Shown: positions 9,394 through 18,207, counted from the first letter of the stretch. The stretch: 64,000 nucleotides of DNA from Streptomyces sp. AC555_RSS877 (GCF_019049245.1 NZ_JAGMUK010000030.1:62001-126000), one strand, 5' to 3'. Notes: generated by a model from the sequence alone, not told the origin. A program made the numbers and translations.

Positions 9394-10290
9394 TCACCTC
9401 GCCGCCCGGATCGCCTCCTCGATCTCCGGGAACGCGAAGGTGAACCCCGACTCCAACAGCCGCATCGGCAACACCCGCTGACTGCCCAGCACGTCCCCGG
9501 CCATCTCGCCGAGCGTGGCCCGCAGCACCGGCGCGGGCACCGTGAACAGCGTCGGCCGGCGCAGCACGCGCCCCATCGCGGCGGTGATCTCCCCGTTCGT
9601 CAGCGGGTGCGGGGCAGTCACGTTGAACGGCCCCGACAGGCCGTCGGTGTCGATGAGATGGCGGATCGCGGCCACCTCGTCGTGCAGCGAGACGAACGAC
9701 CAGTACTGCCGCCCGTCGCCCATCCGCCCGCCGAGCCCCGCCAGGAACAGCGGGAACAGCCGCCCCCACGCCCCGCCCTCGCGGGACACCACCAGGCCCG
9801 TCCGGGTGAACACCGTCCGCACGCCCGCCGCCTGGGCCGGCGCCGCGGCCCCTTCCCACTCCACGCACAGTTCGGGCAGGAAGCCCTTCCCGGGCGGGGC
9901 GTCCTCGTCGACGGGCCGGTCGCCGGTCTCGCCGTAGATGCCCATCGCGCTGCCGTTGACGAAGACCCGCGGCGGCCGGTCCAGGGACGCGACGGCCTCG
10001 GCGAGGGCCGCCGTGCCCAGCACCCGGCTGGAGCGGATCCGCTCCTTGTAGGCGTCGGTCCAGCGGCGCGACCCCACGTTCGCCCCGGCCAGGTTGACCA
10101 CGGCGTCGCATCCCTCGAGCCCGGCCGCATCGACGTCCTTCCGCTCGGGGTCCCAGCGCACCTCGTCCCGCGTTCTGGGCGGTCGGCGCACCAGACGCAC
10201 CACCTCGTGTCCGTCGGCCGTCAGGGACCGGGCCAGGGCCCCGCCGATGAGACCGGACGCGCCGGCCACCGCGATTCGCGAACGTTCCAT
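9394..10290 (-). CDS. TIGR01777-type NAD(P)-binding epimerase-like protein
   Basis: The 298-residue protein has the atypical short-chain dehydrogenase (extended) fold. RIAVAGASGLIGGALARSL at the N terminus is the nucleotide-binding loop, and NLAGANVGSRRWT plus FVNGSAMGIYG are hallmarks of the TIGR01777/SulA-like epimerase group. The C-terminal QRVLPMRLLESGFTFAFP matches the DUF1731 tail. The ATG at 10290 is chosen because AAGGATGG precedes it; an ATG at 10299 is possible. Substrate unknown for the family. It is divergent from the acetyltransferase gene. Confidence 0.88.
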   Translation of the reverse strand: MERSRIAVAGASGLIGGALARSLTADGHEVVRLVRRPPRTRDEVRWDPERKDVDAAGLEGCDAVVNLAGANVGSRRWTDAYKERIRSSRVLGTAALAEAVASLDRPPRVFVNGSAMGIYGETGDRPVDEDAPPGKGFLPELCVEWEGAAAPAQAAGVRTVFTRTGLVVSREGGAWGRLFPLFLAGLGGRMGDGRQYWSFVSLHDEVAAIRHLIDTDGLSGPFNVTAPHPLTNGEITAAMGRVLRRPTLFTVPAPVLRATLGEMAGDVLGSQRVLPMRLLESGFTFAFPEIEEAIRAAR

Positions 10291-10350
10291 GAGAACCATC
10301 CTTGCTCAGTGGCCGCGGAAAACCCCGAGGGGGTCTCGCGAACGCCGTCG

Positions 10351-10356
10351 TAGGGT
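10351..10356 (+). promoter_or_regulatory. -10 element TAGGGT, probable leaderless start
   Basis: TAGGGT, a near-ideal Streptomyces -10, ends 7 bases before the ATG at 10364, and no ribosome binding site fits between. Transcription would begin at or next to the start codon. No clear -35 is seen. Confidence 0.45.
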
Positions 10357-10363
10357 GACCGGC

Positions 10364-10852
10364 ATGCCGGTTCCGTACATACGTCACGCCAGCCCCGACG
10401 ACGAGGAGGCGCTGGGCCGCCTCGACCGCGACTCCTGGTCCCCGCTGCACGCCGTCCAGCCCCGCCCGCAGCCGCCGTACGAGCCCTTCTTCAACGAGCG
10501 GTTCGGCCCGCCGGACCATCTGGTCGCCGAGCTCGGCGGCAGGATCGTCGGCTACGTCCGGCTGGCCTACCCGACCTCGCTCGCCTGCAACGCCCACGTC
10601 CGCCAGATCCAGGGTCTCGCCGTCGCCGAGGAGGCGCGCGGTGCGGGAGTCGGCCGGGCGCTGCTGCGGGCCGTACAGGACGAGTCACGCCGGCAGGGGG
10701 CGCGCCGCATCACCCTGCGGGTGCTCGGCCACAACACGCCGGCCCGCAGGCTCTACGAGTCCGAGGGCTTCGTCGTGGAGGGTGTGCTGCCCGAGGAGTT
10801 CTACCTGGACGGCCGGTACGTGGACGACGTGCTCATGGGCCGCAGTCTCTGA
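10364..10852 (+). CDS. GNAT family N-acetyltransferase
   Basis: The 162-residue protein shows GNAT motifs: IQGLAVAEEARGAGVGRALLRAV (motif A with the R/Q-x-x-G-x-G/A acetyl-CoA loop, residues about 84-106) and the C-terminal VLGHNTPARRLYESEGF typical of RimI-like enzymes. It transfers an acetyl group from acetyl-CoA to an amine; the acceptor cannot be told. The ATG at 10364 lacks a Shine-Dalgarno but sits just after TAGGGT. The 3' end overlaps the convergent small membrane gene by 20 bases. Confidence 0.88.
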   Translation: MPVPYIRHASPDDEEALGRLDRDSWSPLHAVQPRPQPPYEPFFNERFGPPDHLVAELGGRIVGYVRLAYPTSLACNAHVRQIQGLAVAEEARGAGVGRALLRAVQDESRRQGARRITLRVLGHNTPARRLYESEGFVVEGVLPEEFYLDGRYVDDVLMGRSL

Positions 10853-11045
10853 TCTGGTCCGCAGAGGCGGTCGTGCGGCGTCTGCGCGCCACCAGATACA
10901 GCGGCACCCCCGCCAGCGCCGCCGCCGTGGCGAAACCGGCGAGCACCCAGCCCTTGCCGCCGGAGTCCGGCGCCGGAGCGGCGGCAGTGAGGGCGAGCAC
11001 GGGTCCCGGGGCGAGGGTGGCGAGGGTGGCGAGAGCGCGTGACAT
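10833..11045 (-). CDS. small exported or membrane-anchored protein
   Basis: The protein has 70 residues: a hydrophobic N-terminal stretch (ATLATLAPGPVLALTAAA) resembling a signal peptide, a short linker DSGGKGW, then a second hydrophobic segment (VLAGFATAAALAGVPLYLV) followed by RRRR. This is the usual layout of small envelope proteins with a C-terminal anchor and positive stop. The start is the ATG at 11045. It overlaps the acetyltransferase gene end convergently. No function can be assigned. Confidence 0.62.
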   Translation of the reverse strand: MSRALATLATLAPGPVLALTAAAPAPDSGGKGWVLAGFATAAALAGVPLYLVARRRRTTASADQIRDCGP

Positions 11046-11154
11046 GGCTCAGGGTTACGCCCGGGACCGCTCCGGCACGGCGGATTGAGCCGTACGAGGG
11101 CGGCGCGAGCGGTGTCCCGCCCGCCTGGGGAGCGGGCCTACCCCGTGGGCCCGC

Positions 11155-12339
11155 TCACGACGTCACCAGCGCGCCCGTGTCCACCGGAGCCGTCGCGTCC
11201 GCCGCCCGTTCGGCGTCGGGGGCGACCTCGTCCGCCGTCAGGACGTATCCCGTCTCGGCGTCGGAGGTGGAGCGGGCGAAGACGACGCCGTAGACCTTGC
11301 CGTCGGTGGTGAGGAGGGGGCCGCCGGAGTTGCCGGGGCGGACCGTGGAGCGGATCGAGTAGATCTCGCGGGTGACGGTCGCGTCGTTGTAGATGTTCTG
11401 CCCGTTCGCGTTCACCCGGTTCGCGACGGTGGCCGCCTGCAGGTTGAGGTCGCCGTCCTGCGGATAGCCCGCGACCACGGCCGAGTCGCCGCGCGCGGCG
11501 CTGTCGTCGAAGCGCAGCACGGGGGCGTTCAGATCGGGCACGTACAGCACGGCCACGTCCTTGTCCGGGTCGAAGAGCACCACCCGTGCCTCGTACGACC
11601 GCCCGACCCCGCCGATCCGCACGCTCGGCTCGTCGATGCCGGCCACCACGTGGGCGTTGGTCATCACATGCTGCCGCGCGTACACGAACCCGCTGCCCTC
11701 GCGGCCCTGGGTGCCCGAGACGCCCTCGATCTTGACCGTGCTGAGTTTGGCGGCGTTGGTGGCGCTGGCGGTGACGCTGTCACCGGTGGGCTTGGCGACC
11801 TCGGCCGTCGACTCGTTCTCGAACGGGTTGAAGACCTGCGGGAAGCCCGCCTCGGTGAGCGCGGACGTGGCCCGCGAGAACCAGGCGGGGGTCGCGTCCG
11901 GCATGGTGTTCTGCACGGTGCCGAGCAGGGCCGAGTTCCGGATCGCGGTCGTGACCAGAGACGAGGAGGACGCGCCGAGCACGCTCGCGGCCACCCAGGC
12001 CACGATCAGCACCGCCACCGAGTTGGCCGCGGCCCCGCCGATCCCGTCGGCCACGCGCAGCGGCCCCTGGTCCAGTTCCCGGCGCAGCCGCAGGGCCAGC
12101 CGCCCCGCCAGCTCGTGTCCCACCACCGCCGGGACGAGCACCGTCAGCACCGCGGTCACTGTCGCCGCGGTCGTGCCCGGCGTGGCCAGGTCCATCACCC
12201 ACGGCAGGATCCACACGCCGACGGCCGCACCGCCCACGAAGCCGGCGAGCGAGACGCACCCGGCGACCAGTCCGCGCCGGTAGCCGGATGCCGCGTAGGC
12301 GAGGATCACCAGCAACAACAGGATGTCGAGCAGGTCCAC
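11155..12339 (-). CDS. MarP-like membrane serine protease (CvpA domain plus trypsin-like)
   Basis: The 394-residue protein has about four membrane segments in residues 1-130 (CvpA/colicin V-production type) and an extracytoplasmic trypsin-fold protease in residues 190-370. The catalytic triad is visible: His230 in TNAHVVAG, Asp261 in DPDKDVAVLYV, and Ser338 in RPGNSGGPLL. This is the architecture of Mycobacterium tuberculosis MarP (Rv3671c), which maintains acid resistance by cleaving the peptidoglycan hydrolase RipA. The GTG at 12339 follows AAAGGCGG. It is divergent from a PGRP amidase gene, so a wall-hydrolase partnership is plausible but inferred. Confidence 0.9.
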   Translation of the reverse strand: MDLLDILLLLVILAYAASGYRRGLVAGCVSLAGFVGGAAVGVWILPWVMDLATPGTTAATVTAVLTVLVPAVVGHELAGRLALRLRRELDQGPLRVADGIGGAAANSVAVLIVAWVAASVLGASSSSLVTTAIRNSALLGTVQNTMPDATPAWFSRATSALTEAGFPQVFNPFENESTAEVAKPTGDSVTASATNAAKLSTVKIEGVSGTQGREGSGFVYARQHVMTNAHVVAGIDEPSVRIGGVGRSYEARVVLFDPDKDVAVLYVPDLNAPVLRFDDSAARGDSAVVAGYPQDGDLNLQAATVANRVNANGQNIYNDATVTREIYSIRSTVRPGNSGGPLLTTDGKVYGVVFARSTSDAETGYVLTADEVAPDAERAADATAPVDTGALVTS

Positions 12340-12393
12340 TGAGCCGCCTTTCTCCAGGACCCCTTAGTACGCACGGGATGCGCCCAGTGATCA

Positions 12394-12409
12394 GCCACGC
12401 GCGCGTGGC
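12394..12409. promoter_or_regulatory. 16-bp palindrome between protease and amidase genes
   Basis: GCCACGCGCGCGTGGC is a perfect dyad midway between the divergent marP-like and amidase genes, and a half-copy GCCACGCGTGCG lies at about 12420. It is a candidate shared operator; no regulator can be named. Confidence 0.35.
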
Positions 12410-12527
12410 GTCCGGAACCCGCCACGCGTGCGTGTACCCCGGAAAACGTCGCGGACCAGCACGATGGTTCCACCGGGTGGCACAGCACACATCGCGGGCG
12501 GACCGGATCGGCCCGACAGTGGGAAGC

Positions 12528-13334
12528 ATGCGTGTCCGAAGACCGACGGGCTCCCGGAGAACACGCGCGGTGCGGATACCGAAGGCCGCACTCGTGCTGC
12601 TGGGCTGTCTGCCCGGCCTCGCCGCCGTCGTCGCACTGGTGCTGTGCGCGCACGGGATCGGAAGCACCGGGTCCGCCGATGGTTCCCGGTCGGTCGGGGG
12701 CCGCCCCGCGGCGGCCCACACCGTGACCAGACCGCACATCGTGCCGAGGTCGGTCTGGGCGGCGCGGGACAACGCCCGCACCCGGCCGCCGCCGCGGTAC
12801 GACGACAAGGTCGTGGCGGTGTTCATCCACCACACCGACTCGCCCAACGCCTACGACTGCGCCGAGGCCCCCCGCATCATCCGCTACCTCGCCCAGGGCA
12901 TGACCGAAGCCCGCGACTGGGACGACATCGGCTACAACTTCCTCGTCGACCGCTGCGGCACCATCTACGAGGGCCGTGCGGGCGGTACCGACCGCCCCGT
13001 CACCGGCGCTCACACGCAGGGCTTCAACCACCGCACCACGGGCATCGCCGCCCTCGGCACGTTCACCGCCGGAGTGCCGGTCCCGAAGGTGATGACCGAC
13101 GCGATCGCCCACCTCGCCGCCTGGAAGCTGGGCCTCGCCGACATCGACCCGCGCGGGACGGTCCGCCTGGTCTCCAGCAACGGCCGCAGCCGCTACGCCG
13201 ACGGCACCACCGCCGCCCTGCCGGTCCTGGCCGGCCACAAGGACGGCTACCGGACGAGCTGTCCGGGCGCGGCCCTGAGCGCCCGCCTCCCGGAGATCAG
13301 GGACCTGGCGGCCCGCCTGCAGGGCAGGACGTAG
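12528..13334 (+). CDS. secreted N-acetylmuramoyl-L-alanine amidase (PGRP/amidase_2)
   Basis: This peptidoglycan amidase has 268 residues. Residues 1-45 carry a basic N terminus (MRVRRPTGSRRTRAVR) and a hydrophobic core, an export signal or anchor. The PGRP fold follows: VVAVFIHHTD with zinc-ligand His (101/102), DDIGYNFLVDRCGTIYEGR, VTGAHTQGFN with His162, and GHKDGYRTSCPG with the third ligand Cys. These are the signature elements of zinc amidases and animal PGRPs. The ATG at 12528 is chosen because the N-terminal sequence from here makes a proper signal. It is divergent from the membrane protease gene. Confidence 0.92.
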   Translation: MRVRRPTGSRRTRAVRIPKAALVLLGCLPGLAAVVALVLCAHGIGSTGSADGSRSVGGRPAAAHTVTRPHIVPRSVWAARDNARTRPPPRYDDKVVAVFIHHTDSPNAYDCAEAPRIIRYLAQGMTEARDWDDIGYNFLVDRCGTIYEGRAGGTDRPVTGAHTQGFNHRTTGIAALGTFTAGVPVPKVMTDAIAHLAAWKLGLADIDPRGTVRLVSSNGRSRYADGTTAALPVLAGHKDGYRTSCPGAALSARLPEIRDLAARLQGRT

Positions 13335-13431
13335 CGGTGCGCGGTTCACAGGTTTCTCCCAGCCGGTTCACGAATCCGCCCAAGGCAGCCGCCATACCGT
13401 CAGGGACACGCACTGACCGGAGGTGGGGATC

Positions 13432-13677
13432 ATGAACAGCAGTCACATCGACGCCGACACCAGGAACACCACGCGCGACGCGGGCCGTTGGGCCAGGGCC
13501 GCCCGCGGCCCCTGGGCGGTGGTCTGCGCGGTCGCGGCCGTCATCCTGGGCCCGGCCGCCGTCACCGCGTCCGCCCTGGAACAGGCCAACGCGGCACCCC
13601 TGCACCACGCCGTGCGGGCGGACCAGACGCACGCCTACCTGCCGACGGACACGACCCGCCGCCGCGCCACCGCGTAA
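13432..13677 (+). CDS. small membrane-anchored hypothetical protein
   Basis: The protein has 81 residues starting MNSSHIDADTRN, with GGAGGTGGGG just upstream of the ATG at 13432. It has a polar N terminus, one hydrophobic segment (WAVVCAVAAVILGPAAVTASA, about residues 24-44) with a possible signal-peptidase site after it, then a short polar tail. It could be an exported peptide. The neighbours give no hint of function. It is convergent with the DUF4240 gene; the 57-base gap holds a 14-base direct repeat (13687-13700 and 13705-13718). Confidence 0.55.
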   Translation: MNSSHIDADTRNTTRDAGRWARAARGPWAVVCAVAAVILGPAAVTASALEQANAAPLHHAVRADQTHAYLPTDTTRRRATA

Positions 13678-13734
13678 GCACCGGCCCCGCAGACAGCGTC
13701 AGCGCCGCAGACAGCGTCGCCCTGAACACGCCCT

Positions 13735-14253
13735 TCAGCCCCGGAACCGCTCCCACAGCTTGGGATACCGCTCGGCCAGCACCGACTCGTCCTCGAAGTC
13801 GACCGGCCTGCCCTGTGGCTCCGACGGAGCGGGCGCGATGCCCAGGTCGGGGGCGACGGTCCCGGTGAGCTGCTCGTACGCCTCGTCCGCCGCGTAGCCG
13901 AGTTCCTCGCCGTCGCCGTCCATCTCCTCGTCGAAGTCGTCCAGGAGGTCGGCGAGCGAGTCGGGATCGTGCACCGCGCCCTCGTACACCTCGCGGCCCT
14001 GGCCGATCAGCCAGCACCGGAAGAAGTCGAACGCGTCGTCGCTCGCGCCGTCCAGCAGGACCCAGGCGGCGCCCCACAGGTCCCAGGTGTAGGCGCGGTT
14101 GTAGCGGGCCTCGAAGTGACGGGCGAAGTCGAGGACCATGTCCGGGTCCAGCCGCAGAAGCCGGTCCACGAGCAGGTCGGCCTGCTCCTCGGGGTCGCCC
14201 TCGGCGGCCTCGCGGGTGGCGTCCACCAGCTCCCAGAACTCCGTCTCGTCCAT
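13735..14253 (-). CDS. DUF4240 domain protein
   Basis: The product has 172 residues starting MDETEFWELVDATREAA. The N-terminal pattern (ETEFWELVD, then a run of acidic helices and NRAYTWDLWGAAWVL) matches the DUF4240 family found widely in Streptomyces. It is acidic and soluble with no signal or membrane segment. The ATG at 14253 or the GTG at 14256 could start it; neither has a strong ribosome binding site. Family function is unknown. Confidence 0.78.
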   Translation of the reverse strand: MDETEFWELVDATREAAEGDPEEQADLLVDRLLRLDPDMVLDFARHFEARYNRAYTWDLWGAAWVLLDGASDDAFDFFRCWLIGQGREVYEGAVHDPDSLADLLDDFDEEMDGDGEELGYAADEAYEQLTGTVAPDLGIAPAPSEPQGRPVDFEDESVLAERYPKLWERFRG

Positions 14254-14309
14254 CACGGGTCCAGCATCGGCCCTGAAAGGGTGGGGCGCACGTGGAGTGC
14301 GGCGGATTG

Positions 14310-15287
14310 TTATGTCCCGTACAGCTCGGCCAGTCTGGCCGCGTCCTTGACGAAACGCGCCCGCAGACTCTCCGGCGCCAGCACCTCCACCTCCGGCCCG
14401 AGCGCCGCGAGCTGCGTGTGCGCGACCTCCTCAGACTCCACCGGCAGGGTCACCGTCACCCGCCCGTCGCCGGCGGCGGCACCGGCCGCGTCCAGCGCCT
14501 CCCGGGCCGACACGGGATCGACGGCGTACGGCAGCCTCCGCACCCCGTCCCCGGACAGCCGCACCACCACCTCCGTCCGCAGCAGCGAGCGCGCGAACTG
14601 CTCGGCCCGCTCGTCCCAGAAGCCCGGCAGATCGAACCCTTCGTCCCGTGCGAACCGCTCCTCGCCGGCCGTCACCTCGGTGAACCGGTCGATCCGGTAC
14701 ACCCGGTACGACGCGTGGCCGCCCGCCACCCGTGCGCACAGATACCAGACGCCCGCCTTGAGCACGAGCCCGTACGGCTCCAGCTCGCGCTCCACCTCGG
14801 CCTCCCGGCTCCGGTAGCGTGCGGTGATCCGCCGGTCGTCCCACACCGCGTCCGCGACGGCGGGCAGCAGTTCGGGGGTCTTCGGCTCCTTGAACCAGCT
14901 CGGCGCGTCCAGATGGAACCGCTGGGCAGCGGTGCGGGAGGCGTCGCTCAGGGACGGCAGCAGGGCCGCCGACACCTTCAGCCGGGCCGCCGACGCCGCG
15001 TCCTCCAGGCCCATCTCCCGCAGCGCCCCCGGCACCCCCGACAGGAACAGCGCCTCGGCCTCGCCGCGGGCCAGGCCGGTCAGCCGGGTGCGGTAGCCGC
15101 CGATCAGCCGGTAGCCGCCGGCCCGCCCCCGGTCCGCGTACACCGGCACCCCGGCCTCCGACAGCGCCTGCGCGTCCCGCGTGACGGTCCGCTCGGACAC
15201 CTCCAGCTCCCGCGCCAGCTCGGCGGCGGTCATGGACGGCCGGGACTGGAGCAACAGCACCATTTTGATCAGACGGGCAGCACGCAT
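14310..15287 (-). CDS. WYL-domain transcriptional regulator with HTH_11
   Basis: The 325-residue regulator has an N-terminal winged helix of the HTH_11/DeoR-like type (RLIKMVLLLQSRPSMTAAEL, then SERTVTRDAQALSEAGVPV) and a WYL domain in about residues 140-210 with the related motif GVWYLCARV. A C-terminal WCX-like extension follows. WYL proteins sense nucleic acid or other ligands and repress or activate nearby genes. The target is not evident. The ATG is at 15287. The aceE terminator lies just upstream of it. Confidence 0.88.
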   Translation of the reverse strand: MRAARLIKMVLLLQSRPSMTAAELARELEVSERTVTRDAQALSEAGVPVYADRGRAGGYRLIGGYRTRLTGLARGEAEALFLSGVPGALREMGLEDAASAARLKVSAALLPSLSDASRTAAQRFHLDAPSWFKEPKTPELLPAVADAVWDDRRITARYRSREAEVERELEPYGLVLKAGVWYLCARVAGGHASYRVYRIDRFTEVTAGEERFARDEGFDLPGFWDERAEQFARSLLRTEVVVRLSGDGVRRLPYAVDPVSAREALDAAGAAAGDGRVTVTLPVESEEVAHTQLAALGPEVEVLAPESLRARFVKDAARLAELYGT

Positions 15288-15316
15288 ACGGCCATGATGC
15301 CGGGCCCCACCGACAA

Positions 15317-15348
15317 CGAAGGGGTACGGCAGCAGCCGTACCCCTTCG
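15317..15348 (-). terminator. terminator of aceE
   Basis: A perfect 14-bp stem (15317-15330 with 15335-15348) with an AGCA loop lies just past the aceE stop and before the WYL regulator. Confidence 0.85.
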
Positions 15349-15371
15349 TCGATGTCATCGGACCTCAGGTC

Positions 15372-18074
15372 CTACAGGCCGTACTTCTCCCGCGCTTCCT
15401 TCACCGCGGTCGCCTTGACCTCGCCCCGCCTCGCGAGCTGGGCCAGGGCCGCGACGACGATCGACTCGGCGTCGACACCGAAGTGACGGCGGGCCGCCTC
15501 ACGGGTGTCCGACAGGCCGAAGCCGTCGGCGCCCAGCGAGGAGTAGTCCTGCTCGACCCACTGCGCGATCTGGTCGGGGACCTGGCGCATGTAGTCGGAG
15601 ACCGCGAGCACCGGCCCCTCGGCGCCGTGCAGCGCCTGACGGACGTACGGCACCCGCTCCTCGCCCTGCAGCAGGGCGGCGTCGGCCTCCAGCGCGTCGC
15701 GGCGCAGCTCGGTCCAGGAGGTCGCGGACCACACGTCGGCGGACACGCCCCAGTCCTCGGCGAGCAGTTTCTGCGCCTTGATCGCCCAGTGGATGGCCGT
15801 GCCGGAGCCCAGCAGCTGGATGCGCGGGGCGTTGGCGACGGGGGACAGGCCCGCCGACTCCGCCGTGCTGAACCGGTACAGGCCCTTGACGATGCCCTCG
15901 TCGATGCCGAGGCCCGACGGCTTCGCGGGCTGCGGCAGCGGCTCGTTGTAGACGGTCAGGTAGTAGAAGACGTTCGGGTCCTCACCCGGGGCCGCCTCGC
16001 CGTACATGCGGCGCAGACCGTCCTTGACGATCGCCGCGACCTCGTACGCGAACGCCGGGTCGTACGTCAGAGCCGCGGGGTTGGTCGCCGCGATCACCGG
16101 CGAGTGGCCGTCGGCGTGCTGCAGGCCCTCGCCCGTCAGGGTCGTCCGGCCTGCCGTGGCGCCGACGAGGAAGCCGCGGCCGAGCTGGTCGCCGAGCTGC
16201 CACATCTGGTCGGCCGTGCGCTGCCAGCCGAACATCGAGTAGAAGATGTAGAACGGGATCATCGCTTCGCCGTGCGTGGAGTACGCGGTGGACGCGGCGA
16301 TGAAGTCGGCCATCGAACCGGCCTCGGTGATCCCCTCGTTGAGGATCTGGCCGTTCTCGGCCTCCTTGTAGTACATCAGCTGGTCGCGGTCGACCGGCTC
16401 GTACGTCTGGCCCTTGGGCGAGTAGATGCCCAGGGAGGGGAACAGGCTCTCCATGCCGAAGGTGCGCGCCTCGTCGGGGACGATCGGCACCCAGCGCTTG
16501 CCGGACTCCTTGTCGCGGACCAGGTCCTTGATGAGCCGGACGAAGGCCATCGTGGTGGCCACGTTCTGCGTGCCGGAGCCCTTGTCGAAGGAGGCGAACG
16601 CCTTCTCCGCCGGGGCCGGCAGCGGGGCCAGCGGCTGTGTGCGGCGGGCCGGGGCCGGGCCGCCGAGGGCGGCGCGGCGCTCCTGGAGGTAGCGGACCTC
16701 GGGGGAGTCGGCGCCGGGGTGGCCGTAGGGCACGACCCCGTCGACGAACTGGCTGTCCGAGATCGGCAGCTCCAGCAGGTCGCGCATCGTCTTGAACTCG
16801 TCCACCGAGAGCTTCTTCATCTGGTGGTTGGCGTTCTTCGACGCGAAGCCCTCGCCGAGGGTGTGGCCCTTGACCGTCTGGGCCAGGATGACAGTCGGAG
16901 CGCCCTTGAACTCCACGGCCGCCTTGTAGGCCGCGTACACCTTGCGCGCCTCGTGGCCACCGCGGGAGAGGTGGAAACACTCGAGGATCTTGTCGTCGCT
17001 CAGCAGCTTCGCCATCTCGGCGAGCGCCGGGTCCTTGCCGAAGAAGTCCTCGCGGATGTAGGCGGCGCCACGGGTCTGGTACGTCTGCACCTGGGCGTCG
17101 GGTACCTCGCGCAGGCGGCGTACCAGCGCGCCCGTGGTGTCGAGCTGGAACAGCTCGTCCCAGGCGGTGCCCCACAAAGTCTTGATGACGTTCCAGCCGG
17201 CCCCTCTGAACTGGGCCTCCAGCTCCTGCACGATCTTGAAGTTCGCGCGGACCGGGCCGTCGAGGCGCTGCAGGTTGCAGTTGATGACGAAGGTCAGGTT
17301 GTCCAGACCCTCGCGGGAGGCCAGCCCGAGGGCGGCCGTCGACTCCGGCTCGTCCATCTCGCCGTCGCCCAGGAAGGCCCAGACGTGGGACGAGGAGACG
17401 TCCTTGATGCCGCGGTTGGTCAGATAGCGGTTGAAGCGCGCCTGGTAGATCGCCGACAGCGGGCCGAGACCCATCGACACCGTCGGGAACTCCCACAGCC
17501 AGGGCAGACGGCGAGGGTGCGGGTATGACGGGAGGCCGCCGCCGGCGGACTCGCGGCGGAAGTTGTCGAGGTGGTCCTCGCCGATCCGGCCGTCGAGGAA
17601 GGCGCGGGCGTAGATGCCGGGGGAGGCGTGGCCCTGGATGTAGAGCTGGTCGCCGGAGCCGTCCGCCTCCTTGCCCTTGAAGAAGTGGTTGAAGCCGGTC
17701 TCGTACAGCCAGGCCGCGGAGGCGAAGGTGGCGATGTGGCCGCCGACGCCGTACTTGCTGCCCCGGCTGACCATCGCCGCCGCGTTCCAGCGGTTCCAGG
17801 CGGTGATCCGGGCTTCCATCGCCTCGTCACCGGGCGCGGACGGCTCGGCGGCGGTCGGGATGGTGTTGACGTAGTCGGTCTCGAGAAGCTTGGGCAGCGC
17901 GATGCCGGTGCCCTCGGCACGCTCCAGCGTGCGACGCATCAGGTACGCCGCGCGGTGCGGCCCGGCCGCCTTGGCGACCGCGTCCAGTGAGGCCTGCCAT
18001 TCGGCCGTCTCCTCGGGGTCACGGTCCGGGAGCTGGTCGAGCGCGCTCGGCTGGATGGCTTTGGGGTCGGTCAT
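15372..18074 (-). CDS. aceE: pyruvate dehydrogenase E1 component, homodimeric type
   Basis: The 900-residue E1 decarboxylates pyruvate with thiamine diphosphate and passes the acetyl group to the lipoyl arm of E2. Length and sequence match the homodimeric AceE family. The thiamine-binding motif is visible as GDGEMDEPES followed by NLTFVINCNLQRLDGPV. The active-center region has GHEARKVYAAY and the C-terminal transketolase-like domain has GLQHADGHSP. The ATG at 18074 follows AAGGCGG. Upstream on the same strand is a GntR/FCD regulator with a palindromic site in the 309-base gap; E2 and E3 genes lie a little further upstream. This is the single E1 gene in the window. Confidence 0.97.
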   Translation of the reverse strand: MTDPKAIQPSALDQLPDRDPEETAEWQASLDAVAKAAGPHRAAYLMRRTLERAEGTGIALPKLLETDYVNTIPTAAEPSAPGDEAMEARITAWNRWNAAAMVSRGSKYGVGGHIATFASAAWLYETGFNHFFKGKEADGSGDQLYIQGHASPGIYARAFLDGRIGEDHLDNFRRESAGGGLPSYPHPRRLPWLWEFPTVSMGLGPLSAIYQARFNRYLTNRGIKDVSSSHVWAFLGDGEMDEPESTAALGLASREGLDNLTFVINCNLQRLDGPVRANFKIVQELEAQFRGAGWNVIKTLWGTAWDELFQLDTTGALVRRLREVPDAQVQTYQTRGAAYIREDFFGKDPALAEMAKLLSDDKILECFHLSRGGHEARKVYAAYKAAVEFKGAPTVILAQTVKGHTLGEGFASKNANHQMKKLSVDEFKTMRDLLELPISDSQFVDGVVPYGHPGADSPEVRYLQERRAALGGPAPARRTQPLAPLPAPAEKAFASFDKGSGTQNVATTMAFVRLIKDLVRDKESGKRWVPIVPDEARTFGMESLFPSLGIYSPKGQTYEPVDRDQLMYYKEAENGQILNEGITEAGSMADFIAASTAYSTHGEAMIPFYIFYSMFGWQRTADQMWQLGDQLGRGFLVGATAGRTTLTGEGLQHADGHSPVIAATNPAALTYDPAFAYEVAAIVKDGLRRMYGEAAPGEDPNVFYYLTVYNEPLPQPAKPSGLGIDEGIVKGLYRFSTAESAGLSPVANAPRIQLLGSGTAIHWAIKAQKLLAEDWGVSADVWSATSWTELRRDALEADAALLQGEERVPYVRQALHGAEGPVLAVSDYMRQVPDQIAQWVEQDYSSLGADGFGLSDTREAARRHFGVDAESIVVAALAQLARRGEVKATAVKEAREKYGL

Positions 18075-18190
18075 GTCGCCGCCTTCCTCAGTCGAAGGGG
18101 GGTTCCCAATGAGGGTGTCAGGGGTGCCCTTGGTCTTTGGCAGGACAGGGCTGGGGCCTCGGTGGAAGCCCGTCGGCGACTCTAACTCCC

Positions 18191-18207
18191 TGATCGATGA
18201 TCGATCA
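18191..18207. promoter_or_regulatory. 17-bp palindrome upstream of aceE, candidate operator
   Basis: TGATCGATGATCGATCA is a perfect dyad (TGATCGAT around a central base) 117 bases upstream of the aceE start, in the 18075-18383 gap. The flanking sequence is AT-richer than the surroundings, as promoters often are here, and TTGATCA recurs at 18230-18236. The FCD-type GntR regulator encoded next door is the natural candidate to bind. This is inference. The rest of the gap shows no gene. Confidence 0.45.

Noticed and set aside
14292..17528. 1,078-codon open frame on the plus strand opposite aceE
   Set aside because: Its protein is Arg/Gly/Val-rich shadow sequence without motifs and lies antisense to a clear aceE.
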